Shown piece by piece: positions 11,776 through 23,695 of a DNA stretch of 64,000 nt; positions within the stretch are counted from its first letter, which is position 1; each line of letters starts with the position of its first letter. Under the pieces are notes generated by a model. The model was not told where the DNA came from and made no database searches. It saw only the letters and a program-made list of their open reading frames with translations. Source of the stretch: Gnetum montanum (Eukaryota > Streptophyta > Gnetopsida > Gnetales > Gnetaceae); NCBI GenBank assembly GCA_015680685.1, contig MNCI01006012.1, positions 160,016 to 224,015 on the forward strand. Reading direction: 5' to 3'. The position numbers were made by a program, and so were the translations under genes.

Positions 11776-12740
11776 ATGTTTTTAGGCACTAAAGGGGTTG
11801 AATGCAACACATATCTATGAAATAAAACACACATGTTAAAACCACTAGTGTGAGAAGTTATGATCATCTAGATAATAAGATGAGATGGATTGTAGAAAGG
11901 ATTATAGAAATTGGGACATGAGGTGTCTTACCATGGTCACAATGAAACCTTGTGTGTTATTAATGATTAAATAACCATGTGTCCTTCTTTCCAAGATTCA
12001 AACCAAGTCCACACCACGTTATAGTAACATCACATTATTTCATCACATCAGTGGACAACCATAAGATTATTAGAGTCATGAGTAACATCACTTGGCACTT
12101 TGTCCCAAGGGAGGAGCTTATTATGACACACTTATTATATATTTTTAACTTTTCCTTTTTTTTTCTTATTTTTTTTCAATTCTAAGGAGCTGCAAACCTT
12201 CAGGCATGAGAACATGTCTTTCCAATGGGATCCACAGAAGTTTATTCAATGTCATTGTTGGTTACTCTTACTCCCATTTTTCTTTAGATCGACAAGGATA
12301 TGATTATAAGCTCAGCAACATGATAGAACATACAAAAGTGGCCAAAGAGAACCCACAAATCCCCTTGATTTCACACCCTTTACATTACCTTGGTTTTTCA
12401 CTCTTTTATCTAGACACAATGATTATAGATTTATTATTAAGTTGGATGATGAAAAAGATTATTATTGTGACCAAAGCAAGAACCTCTTATTAATGTAATG
12501 AGTGGATGGATGACATGGTCTCAAAGTCCAAATAATTAATCCCTTATGACTAGACAACATAAAGAAAACCTTACCTCAATGGGCAACATGATCATTTTAT
12601 TCACAATTGAGATTACATAACAAAGAAAATGAAAATAGCAAGAAAAAATTAGAAGAAAATAAGAAAAAATTGGATCAAGAAATGGAAAATGACAAAAAAT
12701 TATAAAACAAAAACATGAAAAGTACTTAAAATCCTAAATA

Positions 12741-15186
12741 TTAGAATGGAGGGTAACCCCCATGACTAAACATTTGGCTGTGACAAGGATTAATTAGTGG
12801 ATTAATAGGATCTATGCATGTATGAAAGTTGGGAGTTGTCCATACCCTTGCCACTGGGTGTCTATTGGTGGTGTGGTGGTTGGGTAGAAAAATTGTTGGT
12901 CACACACTTGATGGTTAAGGTGGGTTAGGGTATGAGGCATGTTAACATTATGGATGGCTAGACCATGATTGCACCCTTGATCATGATATGGTATGCATGG
13001 ATTTGTTCATCTACCCATACTATTAGATTAATTGGTTGAATTTGGGATTGGAGCACTAATGGACGGTGGCCCATGTGTAGGATCAAAGGACGTTGGTTAT
13101 GATAAGGAAGATGGTGAAATAGATTGGCCTTGTGCTAGCTTAGATGATACAATGGGTCCATGTGTGGTCTACTTTGGCTTATGACCTTTCCTCTAGAAGG
13201 GATGTTTCCTACATTGTGGTTGAGACCCACTAGTGTCAACATGTCTATCCACATTTGTAGCACAAGTGACACTCATTTGTTAACATTGTGGTGTGAAACC
13301 TTCCTATGTCCTTGGTGGTGGCATATAATAAGCTGGAGTATGAGAAAATCAAGGGTAGGATGAATGGTAAGAGGCACAAGGTGGTGATCCTTTAGGGGAT
13401 GTCATGGGTTGATGATACTTGGGAGAGTGGTTGTGGTGATTTGAAGTAGTGGATGTAGAACTAGTTGGAGAAATAGGATGTTGAAAATAATACCCATGCA
13501 ATTTTGATAGATAAGGTTGATTTGGTGGTGGCCTTTCCCATGCCTATGATTGTTGCCACTATGATTAATAACTATGTTAAGGCTGGTAATAGGTCCCCTA
13601 GGATGGTACGATTGGTTGTGGGACTTTCTATAATTGCCTTGCAAGAGAGAAAATCTCCTAGGCATGTGCTTTTGCAAAAGCTTTGGATTTAAGGCACTTG
13701 CCCAATACTCTCATAGATGCAACAAGACTAGGAAATGACCCTTTGGATGGTTATATATGAAAATGTCACATCCATTATCTTCATCTATGGTTAAGTCTAT
13801 AACCTCACTTTCCTTAGCCACTTTTCCCATTTACCGAAAAGTGTTCTTAGCTATTTCTTAGTTCTATATCCTTTGTTGATTATGATCTCTTGGCTTATTT
13901 TCCATGATTCTCTCCTTGACTATCTTGATGAGAGTTTTAACTTTTTCATGTATCCATCTAGACATCCTATTAAACTTTGCTTCAAGTTCATCAATAGATT
14001 CCTATATTGGTAAGGTTTGTCGGGGAATCACCATATCGAGAACGGTTTCATTCTTCTTATCATAGATCTAGACCTCCTTCTATTGAAGAGTTGAGTCCTA
14101 TTGATATTTCTCAACATTCTCCCATTTGCATATCTCTTCTTCTTCTTTTGCCACATGCTTAATTAGCTTTTGGATCTAATGGGCCTGGACCTTGTATAAT
14201 TACCTTGGGGCATACATCCTAAGGGTTTTCTTATTTCATTACAAAGCCCATCTATGATGTGGAAAAGTTGCCTTTCCTTGGAAAAACCATGGCGTAGGCA
14301 TCTATTTAGTAAGGCATTATATCTATCCAAGGCCATGTCTAAGGGTTCATGTTGTTCTTTCTTTCGCTCTTGGATTTGTCTCCTCAAGTTGGACACCCTT
14401 GCATAGGTTTGGTATTTCTCATTGAAAATTCCATCATTGTGGACCATCATTAGATTGAATTTGGTCTTAATGATCTATACCACACTTCAGCTCTACCAAT
14501 TAGTGTCTTAGGAAAGAGCTTAAGCTTTTTCCATCCACTTTCAATGTTGTAGAAAGCACAGGCATCATAGAAGGCTTGTAAATGATGTTGTAGATCTAAA
14601 TCATAGCCTCTTGCAAATTTAGGAATATTATTCATGTCAAGCTTAGGTAGTTGACTCTTTTTGTGATGCTTGTGAGATATCTTCTATGATATGAATTAGG
14701 CTTCTGGTGGCTAATAAGGGTTCATCATTATCAAACAAATTGTAAGTGAAATGCCTATCTTTATTCATTTGATCTTGATGATGTTATCTTTAACCTTTCC
14801 CGTGTGTTCGATTTCATTTTTTAGCCTAACCCTTTAGTGGAGCTCTATCTCTATATCTACATTCATCTTCATCAGAACTAGACGTTGAAGGAATAGAGGA
14901 AGATGAGGAACTCAAAAAATTTTCATGGATTCTATGATGTTCTTAGAGGTCTTTTGATTTATCATTTTTGGGTTTTTAGGAGGTCTTAAGCCTTGAGGAC
15001 TTCCTTAGTACAAGACTTATGTCATCTCCTCCAAGATTGTCTACCTTAGGTGAATGTAGTCTTTGAGTGTCATCAAGGTGGCCATGAATGTTAGTCACTC
15101 CAATTTTCTTCATCATATATATCATTAATTCTTTAATGAATGTGTTCACTATATAGTGCATTGTCACTTCTATGTAGGAGAGACAT
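12741..15186 (-). pseudogene. gag of element F, decayed
   Basis: Starts at ATG 15186 (MSLLHRSDNALYSEHIH, matching the MSLSQDYDNA start in B and D) and ends at TAA 12741 after a Tyr/Pro-rich tail. The Retrotrans_gag core is readable at 14163-14635: GYDLDLQHHLQAFYDACAFY, GWKKLKLFPKTLIGRAEVWY, then LRRQIQERKKEQHEPLDMAL and LFHIIDGLCNEIRKPLG. A zinc-knuckle remnant with HPKG lies at 13732-13770, with two of its cysteines replaced by Phe. Gag would form the virus-like particle and bind RNA. Stops and frameshifts make this copy non-functional. Confidence 0.85.
13732..13770 (-). other. HPKG zinc-knuckle remnant (F)
   Basis: Minus strand reads CDIFIYNHPKGHF. In B the same site reads CKICLYNHPKGQC. 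The second and last cysteines are Phe here. Confidence 0.7.
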
Positions 15187-15292
15187 TGTTATTGGTTTAT
15201 AGTATGTGTGATTTAATATTTTTTGAAAGATATATTGTTAATACCTTTACCCCAATCATGTATGATATGACTAATCTAGATAACTAGCACCA

Positions 15293-15311
15293 TCCCTAGC
15301 AATGGTGACAA
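15293..15311 (-). promoter_or_regulatory. primer-binding site of F (tRNA-Asp type)
   Basis: Sense strand TTGTCACCATTGCTAGGGA follows the 5' LTR directly. Plant tRNA-Asp(GTC) predicts TGGCGCCGTTGCCGGGGA. The match is degenerate, mostly by transitions. Confidence 0.65.
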
Positions 15312-16195
15312 TGATGATCAGCGAGGTACCCCCACAATCAACCATATAAATCACAAGTGTTCATGCATAATCCAATTGAATTTTGTGGATGGGACTAGTT
15401 GTCACATCTAGATCGTTATGCTTTGATCGTAGTTCATTGTCTTCCCACTTGGACTAGTGGTAGCTTTGTCACGTATGGTTTTGTCCAAAGTGAGGTGTAT
15501 GATGTTGTCTCTAATTCTACGCTACTCCTAATAATGATAAAAAGGTAAATGAATGAAGTTGATGGATAATGAAAAGTGAAATCTAACTAGCCTACATGCA
15601 ATGGGTATTTTCCCTTAATCATCCATATACATCTTGGACTTCGTGAGACTACTTATGGGATTTCCAAGCGTATGTCATTGGTTGTGCCAAACAATACACT
15701 TCTAGATTACAAAGTATCTACACTTAAATGCTCGTGATTAATGCATACGCATTCTTCTTAATAACAAGAATAGTAAATAGCAATAAATGAAAATATTTAA
15801 CGAAATAAAGTAGGAAATAATTAATAATTTAAATAAATACTAATCTAAGTGAATGCTACAAGGATGGAAGTAATCTCGATCTTTATTGCTAGTCATGTAA
15901 CGTGTCCAAGCATGTCACACTTGAACAAAATTCTCATACAATTACAAAAATTACACTACAAGCATGCATTAGGAATGATGATTCTAAGGAAAGAAACTGA
16001 AAACTAAAACTATCTCTCTACTTCATGCATTCTACTTCCCCCCTCCCAATGCTCAAGTGATGTATTTATAAGCAAACCTAGATGAGACAACATCGGATGT
16101 CTGACATCACTTCTTGGCTTCAACATTGGGTATCTGACATCGAGGCTCTAATGTCACATATCTAACATCAAGGCCTAATAAGAGATGACTCATCA
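15312..16195 (-). repeat. 5' LTR of element F
   Basis: 884 bp, direct repeat of 7003-7886. On the minus strand it begins TGATGAGTCATC and ends ...CTGATCATCA next to the primer site. The TATA box (TATAAATA in sense) is at 16073-16080. Confidence 0.9.
16089..16169 (-). promoter_or_regulatory. phased hexamer array in U3 of the F 5' LTR
   Basis: Plus-strand hexamers AACATC 16089, GACATC 16103, AACATT 16122, GACATC 16136, AATGTC 16150, AACATC 16164. Steps 14, 19, 14, 14, 14, that is 14, 14, 14, 19, 14 in sense. First sense hexamer 26 bp from the LTR start; TATA follows. Confidence 0.8.
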
Positions 16196-19180
16196 TTGAC
16201 TCACAATGATTCTAGAATTTTCTACCCAACATCTCCTCATTATACTAGCAAGCTTTAATTTCTATAATATCTAGCTTTATAATCCCATAGAGTTCATAGG
16301 TCTTTTGAACATTGATGTCGATAAAGTACTTGGTGTTTTCTCTAAACCATAGCTTATCTTTTTCATAAATCATTTTAGCTATTAAATAATTTTATAAATC
16401 TCTAATTAAGTTTCTCCTAGGCCCAAAATCTAGCTTATGGAGTCTTATTTTCTCATAAATTTCTTACCATTCTTCCATCGATTCTACAAATTTCAAGCTT
16501 GATTTTTCCACAAAATCATGGTCTTCATCAAAATTTAATAGCTCTTCTTCTTTTGTGTTTATCTCTAGTCTTGTGACATCAATCCACTAGTAGAGATTAT
16601 AGATGTTGAATTTGAACTATCAAAGATACTTGGAGAGAGTGAAGGTATCAACATCCTAAAAATTCTAAGCCACTTCTTCCTTTTCCTTGTGTGACTTCTT
16701 AGCTATTCTTTCCTATGGAATTTTGAAGCTTTTCTATACTCTTCAATGGTGCCTTTGTTTCTTTTCTTAGCTCTCTACTCTACTTCAACTCTAATCTTTG
16801 TTTACTAATGTCTTTGTGTTCAAAATCTATATGAATCTTACTTATTAATATTTAGAGATTGGTTCTTTAATTTGATTGCTTTGGACATATTATTCAATTT
16901 AGCTCTCAACACTTATCATAGGCTTTTATTTTTGTTAAGCTACTTTATTTAAGAATTAAGGATTTAAATTATTAATCTATGATAGCTTCAACTTATTATT
17001 GACATCAACTTATAGAACCATTCTTAAACCTATTTGTAGAGCTGAATTTAAGCTCTATAGATTCATTCTACAAAGGAATCTAATGTGGAAGAGTTAATTT
17101 GAGCTTCTCCAAAGAATTTATTCCATGATACATCATGCCTTCCATTGAGCTAGATTAAAAATAAAATGACCACATGCACAATTCTTGGTAGGTCCATGAT
17201 GAGGTCGGATGTGTCTTGTAGAACATTTTAGGGTTTGTTCATAGATCTATTTTTACATTCTATAGTTCTTCTCTAAAAAGGAGTCTAACATGGCTTGCTC
17301 TACAAAGCGCTAATGTGGTAGAATGAATTGTGAAGTTAATTTGTAGAACTACTTTGGCCTATAAGCTTTTATTTTATCTTGAGCTTACAAGGCTTTATGA
17401 CTCTTCAAAATTCCTTTAGCATTTCTATGCCATATAGAATTATTCTAAAGCTTTCTTTATATTTTGGATCTGTTAACATAGCTTATAGAATGATTTTAGA
17501 TCTTCTTCATATAGTCAATTTTTAGTTCTATGCATTCATACTATGTAGAGCTAACGTGGTATAGTCATATTTTGGCTTGCTTATAGAATTGTATTCCAAT
17601 TCTATGACAAACCTAAGTTCATATGTTTTGATGATGTGACCATGTAGAAGTTTTTTTAAATCCATTCATAGAGTTAAGTTTTCTCTTTACAAAACTAGAT
17701 CTACAAGCTAATGTTACAAAGAAGGTTGAACATCTCTCAAAATCTTCTAATGCACCTTTGGCTATTAATGAGGCCATTTTGTAGAGCTGAATTTTAATCC
17801 TTTTCTCTAGCACTTTCATGGTAGAATAAAAAATAAGCTCTTTCATGAAGTAGAATTCTAGCTCTACAAATAATGCTCTAAACCTCCAAGCTAATGTGGT
17901 AGAGCTATTTTCAAGCTATCTTGTAGAACCCAAGTTCACCTCTACTAGCCACATCATCGAGCTTACCTAGTAAGATCAAACAAGGAATTCTTCATAAAGC
18001 TACTTATCAACTCTATGAACCTCTTCTACATCAATAGAGTTGATTTAGCTAAGCCATTTTCATGCTCTTTTCCAAATTAAAATTTCTTCTTAACAAGTTG
18101 ATGTGCCAAATATACTTTAATAAATCTCTTTTTTAAATTTAGATCAAGCCCCTCTTCTTGAAGCAAGAGTTTTCCTTAATTCTTAACTATTTTTTCCAAT
18201 GTCTATTATGATGAAATTGATTCATAGGCTATGTAATTCCATTTTTATCAATCTTTAGATAAATAGAGCACATGTTTATGCTAGCTTAACTTGTGTAAAC
18301 TCTATCTTTGATGGCTAGCTTAGTTATCTTAAGAAATGTTGATTTTAAACTTGAAACCCTAGTTCTTTGAACTATCTAGAAATTTTATAAGCTTACATAA
18401 TCAATCAAAGTAGAATGGCTTAAATAATTTGATCATGAAGCCCTTAATTCATGAAGTATCTCTACTAAAACATTTTCTATCATTTTTTTAGGGATTATCT
18501 TTCCCTAAATACGGCACCTTGAACCTTAAGTCAATATTACTACATGATTATGTTTTAAAGAAACAAAACTTAATCCATGCTCCATTAATGGCTAAAATGT
18601 TATTGCATATTACTATACTTTAAAGGAAAACTCAAGTAAAAATGAATGTAATCCTTCTATCATTTTTTTGAACACTTCTCTTCAAAAAAATTCTTCAGCT
18701 TAGGGTTTAATTTTGCATTATTAGCAACATATCTTTTAGTCATTATCTATTGAAAATCTCTATAATTATTATCAAAGCTTAATGATAATATTTCTTGGTT
18801 GGTGCCACACCTTTCATCGAACTTGATCAAATTTCATGGGTATATTGATCTTTTTACATCATCACACAATAACATAGTCTAATAAATTAAATCCTTGATG
18901 TTCCATGAAAATGGTAATTTTTGTAATAACAAGTTTTCCAAATAAACATAAACTTCTTTTCCTTCAACATTTATATATAGTTACAAAAATAAGTAAAAGC
19001 TTAATTAATTTTTAAGGAAAAAACCCTTGTGGCTTAAGGCTCAATAGGGATGAATACATTCCAATCCTAAAATTTTCAAACAAGCTACCTAAAGCTAAGC
19101 TAATGAGGCAAGATGACACTATATAGTAATTATGACTTTCATAAAAAGTTTTTGTTCTCATGCTTGATCATACTCAAGAA
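16196..19180. other. AT-rich non-coding stretch, degenerate repeats
   Basis: No domain is recognisable. Between about 17080 and 17910 a TAATGTGGTAGA-like phrase recurs near 17091, 17311, 17552, 17709 and 17892, with TCTACAA and TAGAGC words nearby. It may be the 3' untranslated/LTR part of C2 or old tandem repeats. The 75-codon open frame at 17619-17846 (-) looks like chance. Confidence 0.4.
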
Positions 19181-21110
19181 AAATTGTCACTTAAGCTAGT
19201 ATAGCTATTTGTAATTCATTATCACAATCCCATCCTTCCTTAAATTCCTTGGAACTCTCATCTTCCTTGGGCTCTTCTTCTACTTTTGGCTCTTTTTCTG
19301 AACCTTCGAGCCTCCCTTCAATGTCATTTTTAGGCTAATTTACCAGGACATCCTCATAATTGAAAACCTGATTTAGGCTCTCCTTATTAATGTTCTTTCC
19401 TTGTGAGAAATCTGAACACTCTAGAAATTTAACCCATTCTTAGATGTGAATTAATTTATCACTTATGAGTGTGAAGAACTCATCAAAGAGGCAAGTCATA
19501 AATGGAAAATTATAGGCTACTTTGTAATATACATCTCTATAAAATATCCTATACACATGCTCAAGGTAACACCCAGATAGCTATGGAATGAAAGGTCTTG
19601 TGCTCATCTTGAATTTTCTTGAATCTACAAGCAATTTTCTTCTTACCATTAGCCTTAATTTTCCAATCATGATACAATTATGGATTTTATAGATTGGCTT
19701 CAACTTCCTATATAGTCCTAAGGAAATTAGTTATGACACACTATGTACATATTTACAAATTTGATCGACTATCCTTGAGTTGCTCTAAGTGGGCAATTAT
19801 CCAAAATAATTCTTGAAATGAAGAGCATTAAACAAATATCTCAACGCTTATCCATCTAGTAATGTAAGCTTAAAAGCATTTTTGGCCACTTGCTATTTGA
19901 TCATTAATAGCCCAATCCACCTAGCAAAAATTGCTAGTTTAATCTTTCATATTACTTTCCACAATAAAACCAAGTCTCCTTCCCTAAATTCCTTTTTTCC
20001 CACTCGATGATCAAACCATCTCTTTATTGATGTTGCATTATGTAAGAGCCTATCTTGAGCTTTATTAATCTTGGCCTCTTTTCTTAATAGTAATGTTATC
20101 AAAGTAGATTTTTTGTCTAATCATGGATTATAGTTTTCCATAAATTTGACTATCAAAGACACAACCATATTAGTTATTCGAGCGCTGAACCCATAGACTA
20201 AGTTGAATGGTGTAGTTCCTATAGATTTCTTAATTCTAATCTAGTCAGTCCATAGAGCTCTTTGCAATAGTTCGTGCCATTTTCCAAGATTGTTATGCAT
20301 GAAATATTTAATGTAAGAGATCAACTTTTTATTCATGGACTCAACCAAACCATTTCCTTGCGGATAATAATTTAAGGATAAATAGATTAAGATTGAATGC
20401 TCTGAAGCCCACCTTATAAACTTGCCTGATTGGAAATTTGTGCCATTATCAATAACGAATGATTCTAGCATCCAAAATTGATTGATGATATATTGCTGAA
20501 GGAACTTAATGACATCATATGACATACTTCTCTTTAGCGCTTTAGCCTTTAGCCACTTACTAAAATAATTAGTGATTGTCAAAATAAACTTATGGCTTAC
20601 TTAAGATGGAGTAATTTCTTCTATGAAATCTAATCCCCACCTTTGAAAAGTTTTATCATTTGTTAGTGGTTTTAAAGGGGAATTAGCTCTTTTTGGATTT
20701 GGTTCATGTGTTTGACACTTGTGACAAGCCAAAATTTTATCTCATACATCCTTGTACATAGCTAGCCAATAGAAATCATATCTCAATATATGTTGTATTG
20801 TGGTTCTAGGGGATTCATAATATAGGTCTTCATGATTATGGAATTATTTTGATATGTCTTCAATTTTTTAATTTGGTGCACATTCTAGTGAAATACCTCT
20901 AAAATATTTCATATATAGAGTTTCTTTAGTATAGATGTACTTCCTAGTTTTGATCATAAAAGCTCTTTCCTTGCTTTTATGTAAATTCCTAGGAACTTCT
21001 TGGCTAATGAGAAACTTTATTATGTCATCGTAACAATTTTTAATTTTAGAAAGAGCTAACACTTCTTGTCTAGATTCTTTTGCCATCATCTAGCTAATCC
21101 CATATTCTTT
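19181..21110 (-). pseudogene. C2: integrase and pol C-terminus of a gypsy remnant, interrupted by B
   Basis: On the minus strand the integrase core is well preserved: WGLDFIEEITPS, TITNYFSKWLKAKALKRSM, SFVIDNGTNFQSGKFIRWAS and NGLVESMNKKLISYIK (20241-20670). The catalytic residues D (GLDFI), D (DNG) and E (GLVE) are all present, with 35 residues between the last two, the D,D(35)E signature. Stops still break the frame, for example just before TITNYF. Downstream the polyprotein tail runs to about 19190 with an acidic EEEPKEDESS-type region. The upstream half of pol lies beyond element B at 29552-30243. Confidence 0.85.
21106..21110 (+). repeat. target-site duplication of B, left copy
   Basis: TCTTT before the 5' LTR; repeated at 29552-29556 after the 3' LTR. 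The empty site survives in unit 2 near 31911-31920. Confidence 0.85.
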
Positions 21111-21586
21111 TGATGAATCATTATTCATTAGGCCCTGATATCACACTCGTGATATCACATACGTGATATCAGGTACACGATATTGTAGCCTAGCTCGCGA
21201 TATCGAATGCATGATATTTTGACTCCTATGCGGGCCTATAAATACACATGTAGATGCAAGAAGTTAAGGGAGTCAGTTTTTAGAATCAGTTCATAGTTCA
21301 TTTTAGAAGTTAGCTTTCATTTTAGTTCTTCTCAACCCTTTTCCCCAAGTGCATGCCCACAATGTGATGATTGTAATTGTACGGCATATTTATTAAAGAT
21401 TGAGATTACTTCATCATTGTAGCATACGTGACAAAGAAAATACTAGTCTAGGTGGGAAGAGAACAAGCTATGATCAACGAGTAATTAGCTAGATACCGCA
21501 ACTAGCCCATCTGCAAAGTTCGACCGAATCATGCCTAAACGCTCGTATTCATATGGTTGAGTGTAGGGGTACCTCGCCACTCATCA
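21111..21586 (+). repeat. 5' LTR of B, internally deleted
   Basis: Starts TGATGAATC, ends ACTCATCA. TATAAATA at 21237-21244. Compared with the 3' LTR, two segments after the R region are missing, so it is 476 bp. Confidence 0.9.
21137..21218 (+). promoter_or_regulatory. phased GATATC array, 5' LTR of B
   Basis: GATATC-type hexamers start at 21137, 21151, 21165, 21179, 21199 and 21213: steps 14, 14, 14, 20, 14. The first is 26 bp from the LTR start and the last 24 bp before the TATA box. Confidence 0.9.
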
Positions 21587-21605
21587 TTGGTGTCATTGCT
21601 GGGGA
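21587..21605 (+). promoter_or_regulatory. primer-binding site of B (tRNA-Asp type)
   Basis: TTGGTGTCATTGCTGGGGA directly follows the LTR. It differs from the tRNA-Asp complement TGGCGCCGTTGCCGGGGA by four transitions. Confidence 0.75.
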
Positions 21606-21720
21606 TGGTGCTAGATATTTAGATTAGTTACATCATACAAGATTTTTTTAACAAAGTATTAATAATATATCTTTTAGAAAAAAAACAATAATTGCAATTA
21701 AATCACACAAATTTACAACC

Positions 21721-23695
21721 ATGTCTCTCTCACAAGATTATGATAATGCAACAACCAGTAAGGAAATTCATTGGAGAACCAACGAATTATACAATCATGA
21801 AGATCAAGTTTGGAGTACCCAATTTGATGTAGCGGTCTCCTATGAGCATAAACGCAAACAACATCATCCCAACTCACAACTGCATAACATACCTAGTGAC
21901 GATGAACCTCTACTGGCCACTACAAGCCTAACAAATATACAAGAGGCTATTCGAATATCCTATAGGCATCGTAAAAAAATCCATCTACCCAGGCTTGACT
22001 TAAACAACTTTTCAAAGTTTTTAGGAGGCTATGATTTAGATCCACAACATCATCTACAAGCTTTCCATGATGCCTATGTATGGAATAACATTGATAATGG
22101 ATGGAAAAAACTTAAGCTTTTTCCTTTGACACTCGTTAGCCAAGCAAAAGTATGGTACAGGTCCTTATGAAAAAAATCAATTTGACGTTGGCTAACAATG
22201 GTATAACTATTTAATGAAATATATCAAACCTGTGCGAGAGTGTCAACCTTGAGGAGACAAATCCAAGAGTGAAAAAAAGTGTAACATGAACCCTTGGACA
22301 TGGCCCTATAAAGATATTATGCACTATTAAATAATTGCCAAGGCCATGGGTTCTCCAAGGAGAGGCTAATGTACCATATCATAGATGGGCTCTGTAATGA
22401 AACAAGGGAAACCTTAGGGATGTATTCCCTAGGTCAACTATATGAACTATGAACCCATTAATTCCAAGAGCTTATTAAGTGGTGATAAAAGAAGAAGGAG
22501 AAATGGCTAAATGGGAGAATGTTGAAAAATCTCAACGGGACCAAAATATCAACCTAAAAAAGGTCCATAATCAGGAAGAGGAAAAATCAACTCACCTTAA
22601 GGAGGTGGAACCATCTTTACCAATATTAAAATCACTAGACGAAAGTGAGGCAAAGATTAATAGGATGATGGAATGGATACATAAGAAATGTGGAGAAAAT
22701 GCCAACATTATTGGAGATAGAGTTATGACAATCCAAGAAATAGGATAAAACACATTTAGAAAATCGGAAACAAGGGTTGAAGAGAACAAGAACTTAACTA
22801 CCAATCATACGTATCAATGTAAAATTTGCTTGTACAATCACCCCAAGGGTCAATGCCCAATCCCGTTACATTTACATGAACATTGGAGAAGAGTGTTACA
22901 TCCAGAGTTCGTACAAAAATATTGTGTTCAATCACAGTGGCAAAAATCCTAGTCGTGGAGGAGGCCACCCTCAAACTAGTCACACCCTTCATATCATCTA
23001 AACCTAAGAACTTATGAAGTTCAACATCCTATTTCCCCAACCGGGTCAACACCCTCTATCTCACCACATTATTATTATTCTTCTCAATACCATCAACCCA
23101 TATCCTCTTCAACACAGCCACCACCTTGGATACCTTACACTCCTCCTCAATTTCAATATTCTCATCCTTCGCCTCCTTCTATATCACCACCAATTGTACT
23201 TGAGCTATTTGCACCACAGTATCAACCTATGAATATTACTTGTGATTCTCCTATCATCAACAGTGGAAACCCTCTACAACATCGAAGGTGTCCCTTCTTT
23301 AGACATGACCATATAAAGGGATAGCATAGTTCTGAGACCACTACATCTTCCAACCAAGCACAAGTCCAACACTGTGGTGCATCTTTCTCCTCGAAACCAA
23401 TGCCTCATGTTACCTTATCAGGGCCACCACTCAATACTCCAACAACCATGGGGCCTAATGAATATAGCCACATGGGGAAACATGTTGATCCTTACATACC
23501 ATCTTACAATCACAAGTACCATAGTGGGTCAACCCCTTATAAATTAACCACATCTTATAACTTTCCCCACTATGTCAACTCTAATCAAGTCTGTGACCAG
23601 GTCCCAATATTTTCAACATGTAAGGATCCCAACCTTTCATTTATTAATCCTAGCTATGCTCAACCATTTAGTTATGGGGGGTATCCTCCATTCTA
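21721..23695 (+). pseudogene. gag of element B, lightly decayed
   Basis: ATG at 21721 (MSLSQDYDNATTSKEIHW) opens 149 codons holding the start of the Retrotrans_gag core (GYDLDPQHHLQAFHDAYVWN, GWKKLKLFPLTLVSQAKVWY). A stop and frame changes follow between 22170 and 22480. The frame then resumes with a charged hinge, a zinc knuckle at 22818-22856 and a Pro/Tyr/Ser-rich tail ending YGGYPPF at TAG 23693-23695. About 658 codons in length. There is no DSG protease motif, unlike element E. The role would be capsid formation and RNA packaging. Confidence 0.85.
22818..22856 (+). other. zinc knuckle with short spacing (B)
   Basis: CKICLYNHPKGQC: C-x2-C-x3-H-x4-C, one residue shorter between the second Cys and His than the retroviral C-x2-C-x4-H-x4-C. 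The HPKG core is shared with D, E, F and G. Confidence 0.8.

Larger units (their letters stand above)
10821..12740 (-). other. conserved gag-ORF2 spacer of element F
   Basis: About 1.9 kb without a convincing ORF. It shares position and several sequence blocks with the spacers of B (23696-25636) and D (35327-37119): a GCCTGAAGGT block at about 12190-12210, a block around 11712-11775, and an internal hexamer array with TATA at 11359-11402. Such conservation in untranslated sequence suggests RNA or promoter function. Confidence 0.65.
7003..16195 (-). mobile_element. F: pol-less LTR retrotransposon (gag + ORF2)
   Basis: Two direct repeats of 884 bp (7003-7886 and 15312-16195) have the inverted ends TGATGA/TCATCA type and align along their length. 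On the minus strand, inside the 5' LTR (right), come a tRNA-Asp-like primer site, gag, a spacer of about 1.9 kb with a conserved block and an internal promoter-like array, ORF2, and a G-rich tract before the 3' LTR. No RT, RNase H or integrase was found. Flanking pentamers TTAAT (left) and TTGAC (right) do not form a clear target-site duplication, so the insertion is old or an end is altered. Confidence 0.9.

Noticed and set aside
7003-16195. TSD for F (TTAAT/TTGAC)
   Set aside because: Only two of five bases clearly agree, so I do not claim a duplication.
21137-21218. Hexamer array as a simple microsatellite
   Set aside because: Linkers differ in sequence and one step is 18-20 bp, and spacing is kept between families with different hexamers.
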